Assembly (NCBI RefSeq): GCF_026241095.1 | Contig: NZ_JAPFGB010000001.1 | Coordinates: 62,001 to 126,000, forward strand | Source of the DNA: Saccharopolyspora sp. NFXS83 | GTDB taxonomy: Bacteria > Actinomycetota > Actinomycetes > Mycobacteriales > Pseudonocardiaceae | Length of the DNA: 64,000 nucleotides | Direction: 5' to 3' | Shown here: piece by piece, positions 1-8,180 of the stretch | Layout of the letters: each line of letters begins with the position of its first letter | How positions within the stretch are numbered: the stretch's first letter is position 1 | Program-made: the position numbers and the translations under genes | The notes under the pieces: generated by a model | What the model saw: the letters and a program-made list of their open reading frames with translations, nothing else | What the model was told of the DNA's origin: nothing | Database searches by the model: none

Positions 1-1
1 G

Positions 2-55
2 CGCACCAGCGTCGAGGAGATCGAGCGCACCAACGCCGATTCGTTGCGGGTCTGA
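2..55 (+). CDS. C-terminal tail of an upstream gene (partial)
   Basis: The frame is open from base 2 and ends at a TGA at 53-55, giving a 17-residue tail (…EEIERTNADSLRV). The next gene starts 23 bases later on the same strand, so this is probably the preceding member of the same transcription unit. Too little is present to name it. A small helical protein of the WXG100/type VII secretion kind would fit the neighbour, but that is only inference. Confidence 0.45.
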   Translation, partial: RTSVEEIERTNADSLRV

Positions 56-78
56 CCCCCGCCTGGACTGGGGACGAC

Positions 79-1329
79 ATGGGGATCTCAGGGGAAGTCG
101 CCGGCAAGCCCGGTGGCGCCGCGCTCGCCGAGCAGCTGCGCAAGGTGGAGAACGGCAAGCCGGAGTCGATCCGCGAGATCGGTCGGCGCTGGCGCACCGC
201 CGGCGGATCGACCGCGGACGCGAACGGCCAGGTGCAGAGCGCCGTCACCGGCCTCGACGGGGCGTGGCAAGGGGCGTCGGCGGACGCCTTCGTCGGCTAC
301 ATGGCGCAGGTGCGCGGCGGTTTCGACGCGGCGAAGCAGACCTTGGAGAGCTCGGCGGGCGCGCTGGACCAGGCCGCGGACGCGGTGCAGACGGCGAAGG
401 ACGCGGTGAACTCCATCGGTGAGCGGGCGTTGGCCGACGCGCGAAACGCCGAGAACGTCTACCAGCAGGCTGTGCTGGCGCACCCGAACGATCCGCCCGC
501 GCACCAGTTGGCGGCGCAGGTGCGCGACGACGCGATCCGGCGCGCGATGGAATCCCACGCGCAGGAGGCCACCACCAAGGTCGCCGAGGCGAACGACGGG
601 CTGAACGCGGCGCTGACCTCGCTCAACGCCGCCGCCGGTGGCATGGCCGAGGTGTTCACGAAGATCCCGAAGGCCGGCGAGCAGGGCTTCACCCCGGCGC
701 AGGGGCGCACCACGGAGTGGAAGTTCCAGGAGCCGGAAGGGCCCGCGAGCACCGCGCCGTCGAACGCGGCACCGGGGGCGACCGCGCCGGGACCGACCGG
801 CCCGGGGGCGTCCGGTGCGCCCGGCGATTCGACCGGGGGATCCACGGGGAGTTCTGGTTCTTCGAGCGGCTCCGGCGGTCCCAGCGGGAGTTCCAGCGGT
901 GCGGAAGGTTCGAGCGGCTCCTCCGGCGGGCTCGGCTCCAGCGGTGGCCCGCCGAGCAGCGGCCCGCCGCCGGGCAACGTGGACCAGTGGATCCGCGAGG
1001 CGATCAAGATCCTGCAGGAGAACGGCATCCCCGTCACCGAGGACAACATCGACGAGATCTGGACGATCATCGAGAAGGAGTCCGGTGGCGACCCGCACGC
1101 CATCAACGACTGGGACTCCAACGCCGCCAAGGGCACCCCGTCGAAGGGCCTGATGCAGTGCATCGACCCGACCTTCGAGGCGCACAAGCTGCCGGGCCAC
1201 GACGACATCTACAACCCGGTGGACAACATCATCGCCGGGGTCCGCTACACCTTCGACCGCTACGGCGGCTTCGAAGGCCACCCCGGTCTCAAGGCCATGT
1301 CCGACGGCGGCGGCTACCAGGGCTATTGA
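79..1329 (+). CDS. WXG100-like protein with C-terminal lytic transglycosylase domain
   Basis: This 416-residue protein probably acts on the cell wall after export by a type VII (ESX-like) system. Residues about 20-200 are helical, with a W-Q-G-A-S turn typical of WXG100/LXG-type proteins. Residues about 215-300 are a low-complexity Pro/Gly/Ser linker. Residues about 305-416 resemble a transglycosylase SLT domain: the I-I-E-K-E-S-G-G-D-P segment carries the likely catalytic Glu (near residue 334), followed by S-K-G-L-M-Q-C and the Y-N-P-V-D-N-I-I-A-G-V-R-Y motif of the SLT fold. There is no signal peptide, which agrees with type VII rather than Sec export. The ATG at 79 is the first start. What the enzyme is delivered to is not visible here. 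Confidence 0.82.
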   Translation: MGISGEVAGKPGGAALAEQLRKVENGKPESIREIGRRWRTAGGSTADANGQVQSAVTGLDGAWQGASADAFVGYMAQVRGGFDAAKQTLESSAGALDQAADAVQTAKDAVNSIGERALADARNAENVYQQAVLAHPNDPPAHQLAAQVRDDAIRRAMESHAQEATTKVAEANDGLNAALTSLNAAAGGMAEVFTKIPKAGEQGFTPAQGRTTEWKFQEPEGPASTAPSNAAPGATAPGPTGPGASGAPGDSTGGSTGSSGSSSGSGGPSGSSSGAEGSSGSSGGLGSSGGPPSSGPPPGNVDQWIREAIKILQENGIPVTEDNIDEIWTIIEKESGGDPHAINDWDSNAAKGTPSKGLMQCIDPTFEAHKLPGHDDIYNPVDNIIAGVRYTFDRYGGFEGHPGLKAMSDGGGYQGY

Positions 1330-1411
1330 TGCGGGGCCTTCGGTTTCGCGGCCGATGATCGGCGGCGGCAGGGTTCCGTAGCGGGCCCCTTCGTCTGGCA
1401 CGCTGGCACGC

Positions 1412-2578
1412 ATGGTCAGGTCTGATTCTCTTGCCGCCGCTCAGCGCGCGAACGTTCCGCCGTTCCAGGTCATGGAGGTGCTGACGGCCGCAGCGGCGCG
1501 GCAGCGCAGCCGCGGTGACGTGGTGTCGCTCGCGGCGGGGCAGCCGTCCTCGCCCGCGCCCCGGGCGGTGCGGGAAGCGGCGGCCGAGGCGCTGCACCGG
1601 CACTCCCTCGGGTACACCGAGCAGCTCGGCCTCCCCGAGCTGCGCGACGCGGTCGCCGCGCACTACCAGCGCGACGGCGGTCCGGCGGTCGAGCGCGACG
1701 AGGTCGTCATGACCACCGGCGCTTCCGGCGGGTTCCTGCTGGCGTTCCTGAGCGCGTTCGACGCGGGCGATCGAGTGGCGCTGGCCCGGCCCGGTTATCC
1801 GGCCTACCGCAACATCCTCCGCGCGCTCGGCTGCGAGGTCGTGGAGCTGCCCTGCGACGAGTCCACCCGGTTCCAGCCGACGGTGGCGATGCTGGAGGAG
1901 CTCGACGAGCCGGTGCAGGGCCTGATCGTGGCCAGCCCGGCGAACCCGACGGGCACGGTGCTCACCGGGGAGGAGCTGGCGGAACTCGCGGGCTGGTGCG
2001 ACCGGCGGGGCGTGCAGCTGATCAGCGACGAGATCTACCACGGCATCGGCTACGGCGAGCCGCTGCGCTCGGCGCGGGAGTTCTCCACCGAGGCGATCGT
2101 GGTGAACTCCTTCTCGAAGTTCTGGTGCATGACGGGGTGGCGGCTCGGCTGGATGCTGGTGCCGCCGCGACTGCGGCGCGCGGTGGATTCGCTGACCGGC
2201 AACTTCACCCTGTGCCCGCCGGCGCTGTCGCAGCACGGCGCGATCGCCGCGTTCAGCGCGGACGCGTACGCCGAGGCGGCCGAGCACGTCCGCAGGTACG
2301 AGACGAACCGGGAACTGCTGCTCTCCGGTCTCGCGGAGCTCGGCATCAAGCGGGTCGCGCCCGCCGACGGCGCCTTCTACGCCTACGCCGACATCGGGGA
2401 CTTGACCGGCGATTCCGCGTTGTGGTGCCACCGGCTGCTGGAGGAGACCGGGGTCGCGGTGGTGCCCGGCGCGGACTTCGACCCGGAGCGCGGCGGCCGG
2501 TTCGTGCGCATGTCCTTCGCTGGAGCCACCGAGGACATCGCCGAATCCCTCGCCCGCTTGGCCTCCTGGCTCACCTGA
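1412..2578 (+). CDS. PLP-dependent class I/II aminotransferase
   Basis: This 388-residue fold-type I aminotransferase would be cytosolic and transfer amino groups between an amino acid and a 2-oxo acid. Visible landmarks are the substrate-loop region S-L-G-Y-T, the S-P-A-N-P-T-G motif, D-E-I-Y-H for the cofactor-ring Asp, and N-S-F-S-K with the Schiff-base lysine at about residue 236, followed by G-W-R-L-G. Length matches the AspC/AlaA-type family. It stands alone between the SLT protein and a repeat region, so its substrate cannot be read from context; aspartate, alanine or aromatic donors are all possible. Confidence 0.88.
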   Translation: MVRSDSLAAAQRANVPPFQVMEVLTAAAARQRSRGDVVSLAAGQPSSPAPRAVREAAAEALHRHSLGYTEQLGLPELRDAVAAHYQRDGGPAVERDEVVMTTGASGGFLLAFLSAFDAGDRVALARPGYPAYRNILRALGCEVVELPCDESTRFQPTVAMLEELDEPVQGLIVASPANPTGTVLTGEELAELAGWCDRRGVQLISDEIYHGIGYGEPLRSAREFSTEAIVVNSFSKFWCMTGWRLGWMLVPPRLRRAVDSLTGNFTLCPPALSQHGAIAAFSADAYAEAAEHVRRYETNRELLLSGLAELGIKRVAPADGAFYAYADIGDLTGDSALWCHRLLEETGVAVVPGADFDPERGGRFVRMSFAGATEDIAESLARLASWLT

Positions 2579-2598
2579 CCCCGCCGGACCTTCGCCGA

Positions 2599-2647
2599 GT
2601 GAGCGGACCGTTTGCCCAATGTCCTTGGACGAGCGGTCCGTTCACTC
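2599..2647. repeat. Inverted-repeat element, copy 1 of a tandem pair
   Basis: GTGAGCGGACCG at 2599-2610 is complementary, apart from one base pair, to CGGTCCGTTCAC at 2634-2645, giving a 12-base stem around a 23-base loop. The whole 49-base unit recurs 94 bases downstream. It begins 20 bases after the aminotransferase stop, so it could also act as a terminator. Confidence 0.75.
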
Positions 2648-2692
2648 GTTCCGCGTCGGTGCGTCGCGCCCTGCGAGGTGGGCTTGGTCGGG

Positions 2693-2741
2693 GTGAGCGG
2701 ACCGTTTGCCCGATCTCGTTGGACGAGCGGTCCGTTCGCTC
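2693..2741. repeat. Inverted-repeat element, copy 2 of a tandem pair
   Basis: This second unit differs from the one at 2599-2647 at only about four of 49 positions, mostly in the loop. The stem arms GTGAGCGGACCG and CGGTCCGTTCGC are kept. Together with the spacer, the two copies fill most of the 302-base gap 2579-2880, which has no gene. Confidence 0.75.
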
Positions 2742-2880
2742 CGTCGGTTCTCGGGGTGCGGTTGGGCGCGATCACCCTGGTGGGGCCCTGAGTTGTCCCT
2801 GATGTTCGTGGTGGATCGGGGTTCGGGGGGGCTCGTGGTCTGGCAAGCTGGAGTGAGTTCTCCTGATCGGGGTGATCGTT

Positions 2881-3051
2881 GTGGTGTGGAAAGTGATCGG
2901 CGGCTTGTTGCTGCTGTGGCTCGTGGTCAGCGTCGCGGGGTTCGTCATCAAGGGCTTGTTCTGGCTGGCCGTGATCGGCGGCGTGCTGTTCGTGGCCACC
3001 GCCGCCATCGGGTATGCCGGCGACCGGAAGAAGAAGATCGGCTCCGAGTGA
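2881..3051 (+). CDS. Small hydrophobic membrane protein, 56 residues
   Basis: A GTG at 2881 (or 2884) opens a 57-codon frame ending TGA at 3049-3051. The product is two closely spaced hydrophobic stretches (a G-G-L-L-L-L-W-L-V-V segment and an F-W-L-A-V-I-G-G-V-L-F segment) and a short basic tail R-K-K-K. This pattern is typical of the tiny conserved membrane proteins of actinobacteria, but no function is known to me. It ends 37 bases before the convergent transporter stop. Coding character is supported by strong third-position GC and a natural membrane topology. Confidence 0.6.
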   Translation: MVWKVIGGLLLLWLVVSVAGFVIKGLFWLAVIGGVLFVATAAIGYAGDRKKKIGSE

Positions 3052-3087
3052 GCCCGGCGGGGCCGGCGCACGCCGGTCCCGCCGCGC

Positions 3088-4410
3088 TCAGCTCCGCGCG
3101 ACGGCGGGCCGCACCGCGCCCAGTTCGGCGGTGGGCACCCGGTGGGTCTCCCGGCCGGTCGCCACGGCGATGATGTTGCACGCGCAGAGCACGGCGACGA
3201 ACGCGGACACCGCGATCCAGCCGTCGCGCCCGGGCCCGATGGCTTCGGCGATGCTGGGGGAGAAACCGGCGATGGCGAAGCCGATCTGGGTGCCGACGGC
3301 CATGCCGGACAGCCGCACCTTCGGCGGGAACATCTCGGCGTAGAACGACGGCCAGACGCCGTTCGGCGCGCTGTAGGCGACGCCGAACAGCAGGATCCCG
3401 GTCAGGAAGATCAGCGAGTACTGCCCGGTGGAGATCGACCACAGGTAGCCGAACATGAGCACCGCGCTGGCCGCGGTGCCGCCGATGAACACCGGCTTGC
3501 GCCCGATCCGGTCGGACAGCAGCGCGCACAGCGGGATCGCGGCCAGCGCCACCACGTTCGCGAGCACCCCGACCCACAGCATCGGGCTGCGTTCCAGGCC
3601 GATGGTGTTCACGGCGTAGCTCAGCGCGTGCACGGTGAAAATCGTGCTCACGGCGGCGACGGTGGAGGCCACGACGACGCGCAGCACGCTCGCCCAGTGG
3701 TCGCGGAACAGCACCGCCATGGGCAGTTCCCCGTCGCCCTTGTCGACCTCCTGCCGGAACACGGGGGTCTCGTCGAGGGTGCGGCGGATGACGAGGGCGA
3801 CGATGACCACGACGCCGCTGAGCCAGAACGGCACCCGCCAGCCCCAGCTCAGCAGTTGCTCCTGCGGCAGCGCGGCGATCGGCAGGAAGATCGCGGTGGC
3901 GAGGATCTGCCCGGCTTGGGTGCCGCTGAGCGTGAAGCTGGTGAAGTACCCGCGCCGGTGCTCGGGTGCGTGTTCGAGCGCCATGGAGCTGGCGCCGGAC
4001 TGCTCGCCCGCGGCGGAGAACCCTTGCAGCAGGCGCAGCACGACGAGGGTGATGGGCGCGGCGACCCCGATCTGCTCGTAGGTCGGCAGGCAGCCCACGC
4101 CGACGGTGGCGACGCCCATCAGCAGCACCGTGAGCACCAGCACCTGCTTGCGCCCGAAGCGGTCGCCGACGTGGCCGAGCACGAAGGCGCCGATGGGCCG
4201 CGCCAGGTAGCCGACGCCGAACGTGGCCAGCGCGAGCAGGGTGCCGGTGGCGGGCGAGGACGCCGGGAAGAAGATCTTGTTGAAGACCAGCGCGGCGGCC
4301 GTGCCGTAGATGAAGAAGTCGTAGTACTCGAGCGCGCTGCCGATCCAGGCCGCCCACGCGGCTTTGCGGTGTTCGCCCGGTGTCGTTCCGGATGTGCGGG
4401 TCTCGGTCAC
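3088..4410 (-). CDS. MHS-family MFS transporter, probable shikimate/quinate importer
   Basis: This 440-residue protein has about twelve hydrophobic segments and the MHS (metabolite:H+ symporter) signatures: the start S-A-L-E-Y-Y-D-F-F-I-Y-G, the G-H-V-G-D-R-F-G-R-K loop between helices 2 and 3, and L-L-Q-G-F-S-A-A-G-E. The ShiA/KgtP/ProP branch looks like this. It lies beside a TetR gene, a shikimate dehydrogenase and a 3-dehydroshikimate dehydratase, so shikimate, dehydroshikimate or quinate is the likely substrate (inference). The GTG start at 4410 has AGGAG seven bases upstream. An operator-like site lies 53 bases upstream at 4463-4481. Confidence 0.85.
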   Translation of the reverse strand: MTETRTSGTTPGEHRKAAWAAWIGSALEYYDFFIYGTAAALVFNKIFFPASSPATGTLLALATFGVGYLARPIGAFVLGHVGDRFGRKQVLVLTVLLMGVATVGVGCLPTYEQIGVAAPITLVVLRLLQGFSAAGEQSGASSMALEHAPEHRRGYFTSFTLSGTQAGQILATAIFLPIAALPQEQLLSWGWRVPFWLSGVVVIVALVIRRTLDETPVFRQEVDKGDGELPMAVLFRDHWASVLRVVVASTVAAVSTIFTVHALSYAVNTIGLERSPMLWVGVLANVVALAAIPLCALLSDRIGRKPVFIGGTAASAVLMFGYLWSISTGQYSLIFLTGILLFGVAYSAPNGVWPSFYAEMFPPKVRLSGMAVGTQIGFAIAGFSPSIAEAIGPGRDGWIAVSAFVAVLCACNIIAVATGRETHRVPTAELGAVRPAVARS

Positions 4411-4462
4411 CGAGAGGCTCCTGACGTCCTTGCTCCGTTGCTCAGGAACAGCGAGAAGCAGT

Positions 4463-4481
4463 TATGTACCACCTGGTTAGT
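4463..4481. promoter_or_regulatory. Operator-like site upstream of the transporter
   Basis: TATGTACCACCTGGTTAGT contains ACCA-N2-TGGT arms. It matches the site at 5393-5411 at 15 of 19 positions. The two sites stand in front of the transporter and between the divergent regulator and dehydrogenase, the expected places for a binding site of the TetR protein encoded between them. Confidence 0.6.
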
Positions 4482-4577
4482 CCGTAACTCTGCGATGACG
4501 GTCCACGCCTGTCAAGGTTCCGCTCTCACTCCGAAGCGCAGGGGCGGCGGGGCCGTCCCCGCCCCTGCGAAGCGAGA

Positions 4578-5267
4578 TCAAGGACGAGCGCCCAGGTAGC
4601 TCAGGACCAGGTCGCCGATCATGCGGCGGTAGTGCTCACGGCGGTCCGGAGCGAGCATGTCGCGGTCGAAGATCGCCTGGAAGGTGTGCCGGTTCGCCGT
4701 CCGGAAGAAGCAGAACGAGCTGATCGCCATGTGCACGTCCAGCGCGTCCACGTCCGCGCGGAACAGGCCCGCGTCCCGGCCGCGCTCCAGGATGCCGGTG
4801 AGCACCTCCAAGGCGGGCGTGCCGAGGCCGGGCAGCTCGGCGGACTTGGCCAGGTGCCTGCCGTGGTCGATGTTCTCGATCGACACCAGCCGGATGAACG
4901 CCGGATGCGATTCGTGGTGGTCGAAGGTCGATTCCGCCACCCGCCGGATCGCCTGCACCGGATCCAGGTGGGCCACGTCGAGCCGTTGCTCGATGCCGCG
5001 GATCGCGGCGTAGGCGCGTTCCAGCGCGGCGATGTAGAGCTGCTCCTTGCCGCCGAAGTAGTAGTAGATCATCCGCTTGGTGGTGCTGGTCCGGGCCGCG
5101 ATCTCGTCGACGCGGGCCCCGGCGTAGCCCTTGTCGGCGAACTCCGCGAGGGCCACGTCGAGCAGTTCCGCCCGCGTCCGCTCGGCGTCGCGCTGCCGGG
5201 GTTCGTCCGCGGGCCGCTCGGCGCCGTTCGGTTCGGGCGCTGCGGCGTCGGACGGCGGTGCCACCAC
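4578..5267 (-). CDS. TetR-family regulator of the quinate/shikimate cluster
   Basis: This 229-residue protein has an N-terminal TetR helix-turn-helix at about residues 30-80 (A-L-A-E-F-A-D-K-G-Y-A-G-A-R-V, then T-S-T-T-K-R-M-I-Y-Y-Y-F-G-G-K-E) and a larger ligand-binding C-terminal part. The GTG start at 5267 has AGGAG six bases upstream. It is divergent from the shikimate dehydrogenase and downstream of the transporter's operator-like site, so it probably represses the cluster until shikimate, quinate or a derivative binds. In Corynebacterium the analogous qsu genes are controlled by a LysR protein, so a TetR regulator here is a different solution. Confidence 0.86.
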   Translation of the reverse strand: MVAPPSDAAAPEPNGAERPADEPRQRDAERTRAELLDVALAEFADKGYAGARVDEIAARTSTTKRMIYYYFGGKEQLYIAALERAYAAIRGIEQRLDVAHLDPVQAIRRVAESTFDHHESHPAFIRLVSIENIDHGRHLAKSAELPGLGTPALEVLTGILERGRDAGLFRADVDALDVHMAISSFCFFRTANRHTFQAIFDRDMLAPDRREHYRRMIGDLVLSYLGARP

Positions 5268-5392
5268 GGGGACTCCTGCTCGGTCTCGGTTCCGGCTCGC
5301 GAGCGGAATTCGCTGGTCAGCGCCGGTTCGATCGGGTTAAGTTCCGCCCACCCTAATGCGCGGTCCTTGGCCGGGGTTCTGTGCCGGGCTAA

Positions 5393-5411
5393 TATGTACT
5401 AGCTAGTTCGT
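5393..5411. promoter_or_regulatory. Operator-like site in the divergent TetR/aroE-like promoter
   Basis: TATGTACTAGCTAGTTCGT contains the perfect palindrome ACTAGCTAGT (5398-5407). It corresponds to ACCACCTGGT in the site at 4463-4481. It lies 30 bases before the dehydrogenase start and 125 bases before the TetR start, so one bound regulator could control both directions. Confidence 0.6.
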
Positions 5412-5441
5412 TCATTCGTCGGCCCGGTTCGGGCGCAGGGG

Positions 5442-6350
5442 GTGGCCGTCATCGGCGACGTCGGCAACGGGGTTCTCACCGGGTTGATCGGCGCGGGCAT
5501 CGGTCCCTCGCTGAGCCCGGCCTTGCACGAGCGGGAAGCCGCCGAACTCGGCCTGCGCTGCCTGTACCGCAGGCTCGACCTGGACTACCTGGGCCTGCCC
5601 GCCACCGCCGTCGGCGACCTGCTCCGCGCGGCCCGGCTCACCGGGTTCACCGGGCTCAACATCACCCATCCGGCGAAGCAGCTGGTCATCGGGCACCTCG
5701 ACGAGCTGTCCGCGGACGCGGCGGCGCTGGGCGCGGTGAACACCGTCGTGTTCACCGAGGGCGGGGCCGTCGGGCACAACACCGACTGGTCCGGGTTCGC
5801 CCGCAGCCTCAGCCGCGGCCTGCCGAACGTGCCGCTGGACCGAGTGGTGCTGCTCGGAGCGGGTGGCGCCGGAGCCGCCGTCGCCCACGGGCTGCTCACC
5901 CTCGGCACCGGCGCGGTGCACGTGCTCGACCTGGACGCGGGCCGGGCCGAGGACCTCGCCGAATCGCTGCGCCGCCGCTTCGGCGCGGACCGCGCGGTGG
6001 CGGGCGGCCTCGACTCCGGGCCCGCAGCCGCGCTCGCCGCCGCCGACGGGCTGGTGCACGCCACTCCCGTCGGCATGGCCGCGCACCCCGGACTGCCGGT
6101 GCCCGCCGAATCGCTGCGCCCGCAGCTGTGGGTGGCCGACGTCGTGTACCGGCCGCTGGAGACCGAACTCGTGCGCACCGCGCGTGCCCGCGGCTGCCGG
6201 GTGCTCGACGGTGGTGGCATGGCGGTGTTCCAAGCGGCGGACGCGTTCCGCCTGTTCACCGGGTGCGAACCGGACGCGGACCGGATGCTGCGCCACTTCG
6301 AGACCCTCGTGACCGACCCCGGAGGCCCCCGTGTCCACGCCGCCCGCTGA
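5442..6350 (+). CDS. Shikimate/quinate dehydrogenase (AroE family, catabolic type)
   Basis: This 302-residue NAD(P)-dependent enzyme would interconvert shikimate and 3-dehydroshikimate, or quinate and 3-dehydroquinate. It shows G-P-S-L-S-P-A-L-H for substrate binding, N-I-T-H-P-A-K with the catalytic Lys (about residue 79), G-A-V-N-T-V, H-N-T-D-W-S-G-F with the catalytic Asp (about residue 115), and the nucleotide loop G-A-G-G-A-G-A-A. The next gene overlaps its 3' end by 20 bases and makes dehydroshikimate dehydratase, so the catabolic role is favoured over chorismate biosynthesis. The GTG at 5442 is the first start with a nearby purine-rich stretch (GCAGGGG). Confidence 0.88.
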   Translation: MAVIGDVGNGVLTGLIGAGIGPSLSPALHEREAAELGLRCLYRRLDLDYLGLPATAVGDLLRAARLTGFTGLNITHPAKQLVIGHLDELSADAAALGAVNTVVFTEGGAVGHNTDWSGFARSLSRGLPNVPLDRVVLLGAGGAGAAVAHGLLTLGTGAVHVLDLDAGRAEDLAESLRRRFGADRAVAGGLDSGPAAALAAADGLVHATPVGMAAHPGLPVPAESLRPQLWVADVVYRPLETELVRTARARGCRVLDGGGMAVFQAADAFRLFTGCEPDADRMLRHFETLVTDPGGPRVHAAR

Positions 6351-8172
6351 ACGCGCCCGCTCCATCGCCACGGTCTGCTTGTCCGGCTCGCTGGAGGACA
6401 AGCTCACCGCCGCCTCCGCCGCCGGGTTCGGCGGGGTGGAGATCTTCGAGAACGACCTGATCGCCTCCGCCAGCTCGCCGGAGCGGATCCGCGAGCGCTG
6501 CGCGGAACTCGGCCTGTCCATCGACCTGTACCAGCCGTTCCGGGACTTCGAGGCGGTCCCGGGCGACGTGCTGCGGGCGAACCTGCGCCGCGCCGAGCGC
6601 AAGTTCGACCTGATGACGCGGCTCGGCGCGGACACCGTGCTGGTGTGCTCCTCGGTGTCCCCGGACGCCGTGGACGACGACGACCTGGCCGCCGAGCAGC
6701 TGCGCGAACTCGCCGAGCTGGCGGCCGACCGCGGCATCCGGGTCTGCTACGAAGCGCTGGCCTGGGGCCGGTTCGTGAACACCTACGAGCACTCGTGGCG
6801 CATCGTGCGCTGCGCCGACCACCCGTCGCTGGGCGTGTGCCTGGACAGCTTCCACATCCTGTCCCGCGGCGGCGACCTCACCACGATCCGCACCATCCCG
6901 GCGGAGAAGTTGTTCTTCCTGCAGCTGGCCGACGCGCCGCGGCTGAACATGGACCTGCTGCAGTGGAGCAGGCATCACCGCCTGTTCCCCGGGCAGGGCG
7001 AGTTCGACCTGGCGGAGTTCGTCGGCACCGTGCTCGCCACCGGATACGCGGGTCCGCTGTCGCTGGAGGTCTTCAACGACGTGTTCCGCCAGTCCGACCC
7101 GGGCCCGGCGGCGGTCGACGCGATGCGCTCGCTGCTCGCGCTGGAGGAGTCGGTGGCCGCGCCCGCGCTGCCCGCGCCACCGGAGCTGTCCGGCCCGGCG
7201 TTCGTGGAGCTCGGCGCGGACGAGTCCGGGGGCGAGCGGCTGAACTCGACGCTGGCCGCGCTCGGGTTCCGGCCCGCCGGGCGGCACCGCTCCAAACCGG
7301 TGCGCCTCTGGCAGCAGGGCGCCGCGCGGATCCTGGTGAACACCGAGCCCGAGCAGCCCGAACACCGCGGCGGCGGCGCGCTGGCGGCGATCGGGGTGCA
7401 CAGCGCGGACCCGCCCGCCTCGACGCGGCGAGCGGAAGGACTGCTGGCGCCGGTGCTGCCCCGGTCAGCCCGGCCCGACGAGGCCGACCTGTCGTCGGTC
7501 GCCGCGCCGGACGGCACCGCGCTGTTGTTCTGCCGCACCGACGCGGACCGCGACGCGGGCTGGCTGGGCGACTTCGGGCCGCCCGAGCAGGAAGGGCGGG
7601 CGGCGGGCGTCACCGGCATCGACCACGTGGCGCTGACCCAGCCGTTCGACCACTTCGACGAGGCGATCCTGTTCTACCGCTCGGTGCTGGGGCTGCGCCC
7701 TGCCCCGCCGGTGGAGTTCGCCGCCCCGTTCGGCCTGGTGCGCAGCCGGATGGTGCTGGACCGGGACGAGACGGTCCGCATCGCGCTCGACTCGGCGGTG
7801 CTGCGCCGCGGCCCGTGGGCGCCGGGCGTGCTGCATCCGCAGTGCGTGGCGCTGAGCAGCGACGACGTCTTCGCCAGCGCGCGTGCGATGCGCGAGCTGG
7901 GCGCGGCGGTCGTGGCGATCCCGGACAACTACTACGACGACTTGGACGCCCGGCTGCGGCTCGCGCCGGAGCTGCTGGCCGCGCTGCGCGAGCACTCGGT
8001 GCTCTACGACCGGGACCGCGACGGCGAATACCTGCACTTCTCGGTCGCGGTGCCCGGTTCGCGGGTCTTCTTCGAGGTCGTGCAGCGCATCGACGGCTAC
8101 CGCGGGCGCGGCGAGATCAACGCTCCCGTCCGCATGGCCGCCCACCGGCGTCGCCGCCTGGAAGGGCGGTAG
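6331..8172 (+). CDS. qsuB: 3-dehydroshikimate dehydratase, TIM-barrel/HPPD-like two-domain form
   Basis: This 613-residue protein converts 3-dehydroshikimate to protocatechuate, the entry to the beta-ketoadipate pathway. Residues 1-280 are a xylose-isomerase-like TIM barrel; probable metal ligands are the Glu in C-Y-E-A-L-A-W-G, the Asp in C-L-D-S-F-H, the Gln in F-L-Q-L-A-D and the Glu in L-S-L-E-V-F-N-D. Residues about 425-600 resemble 4-hydroxyphenylpyruvate dioxygenase, with G-I-D-H-V-A-L, a second His near H-P-Q-C-V-A-L and the Glu of F-F-E-V-V-Q-R. Length and order match Corynebacterium QsuB and pseudomonad QuiC1. The GTG at 6331 has GGAGG five bases upstream and overlaps the dehydrogenase. 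No 3-dehydroquinate dehydratase is present nearby. Confidence 0.88.
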   Translation: MSTPPAERARSIATVCLSGSLEDKLTAASAAGFGGVEIFENDLIASASSPERIRERCAELGLSIDLYQPFRDFEAVPGDVLRANLRRAERKFDLMTRLGADTVLVCSSVSPDAVDDDDLAAEQLRELAELAADRGIRVCYEALAWGRFVNTYEHSWRIVRCADHPSLGVCLDSFHILSRGGDLTTIRTIPAEKLFFLQLADAPRLNMDLLQWSRHHRLFPGQGEFDLAEFVGTVLATGYAGPLSLEVFNDVFRQSDPGPAAVDAMRSLLALEESVAAPALPAPPELSGPAFVELGADESGGERLNSTLAALGFRPAGRHRSKPVRLWQQGAARILVNTEPEQPEHRGGGALAAIGVHSADPPASTRRAEGLLAPVLPRSARPDEADLSSVAAPDGTALLFCRTDADRDAGWLGDFGPPEQEGRAAGVTGIDHVALTQPFDHFDEAILFYRSVLGLRPAPPVEFAAPFGLVRSRMVLDRDETVRIALDSAVLRRGPWAPGVLHPQCVALSSDDVFASARAMRELGAAVVAIPDNYYDDLDARLRLAPELLAALREHSVLYDRDRDGEYLHFSVAVPGSRVFFEVVQRIDGYRGRGEINAPVRMAAHRRRRLEGR

Positions 8173-8180
8173 CGCGACCC

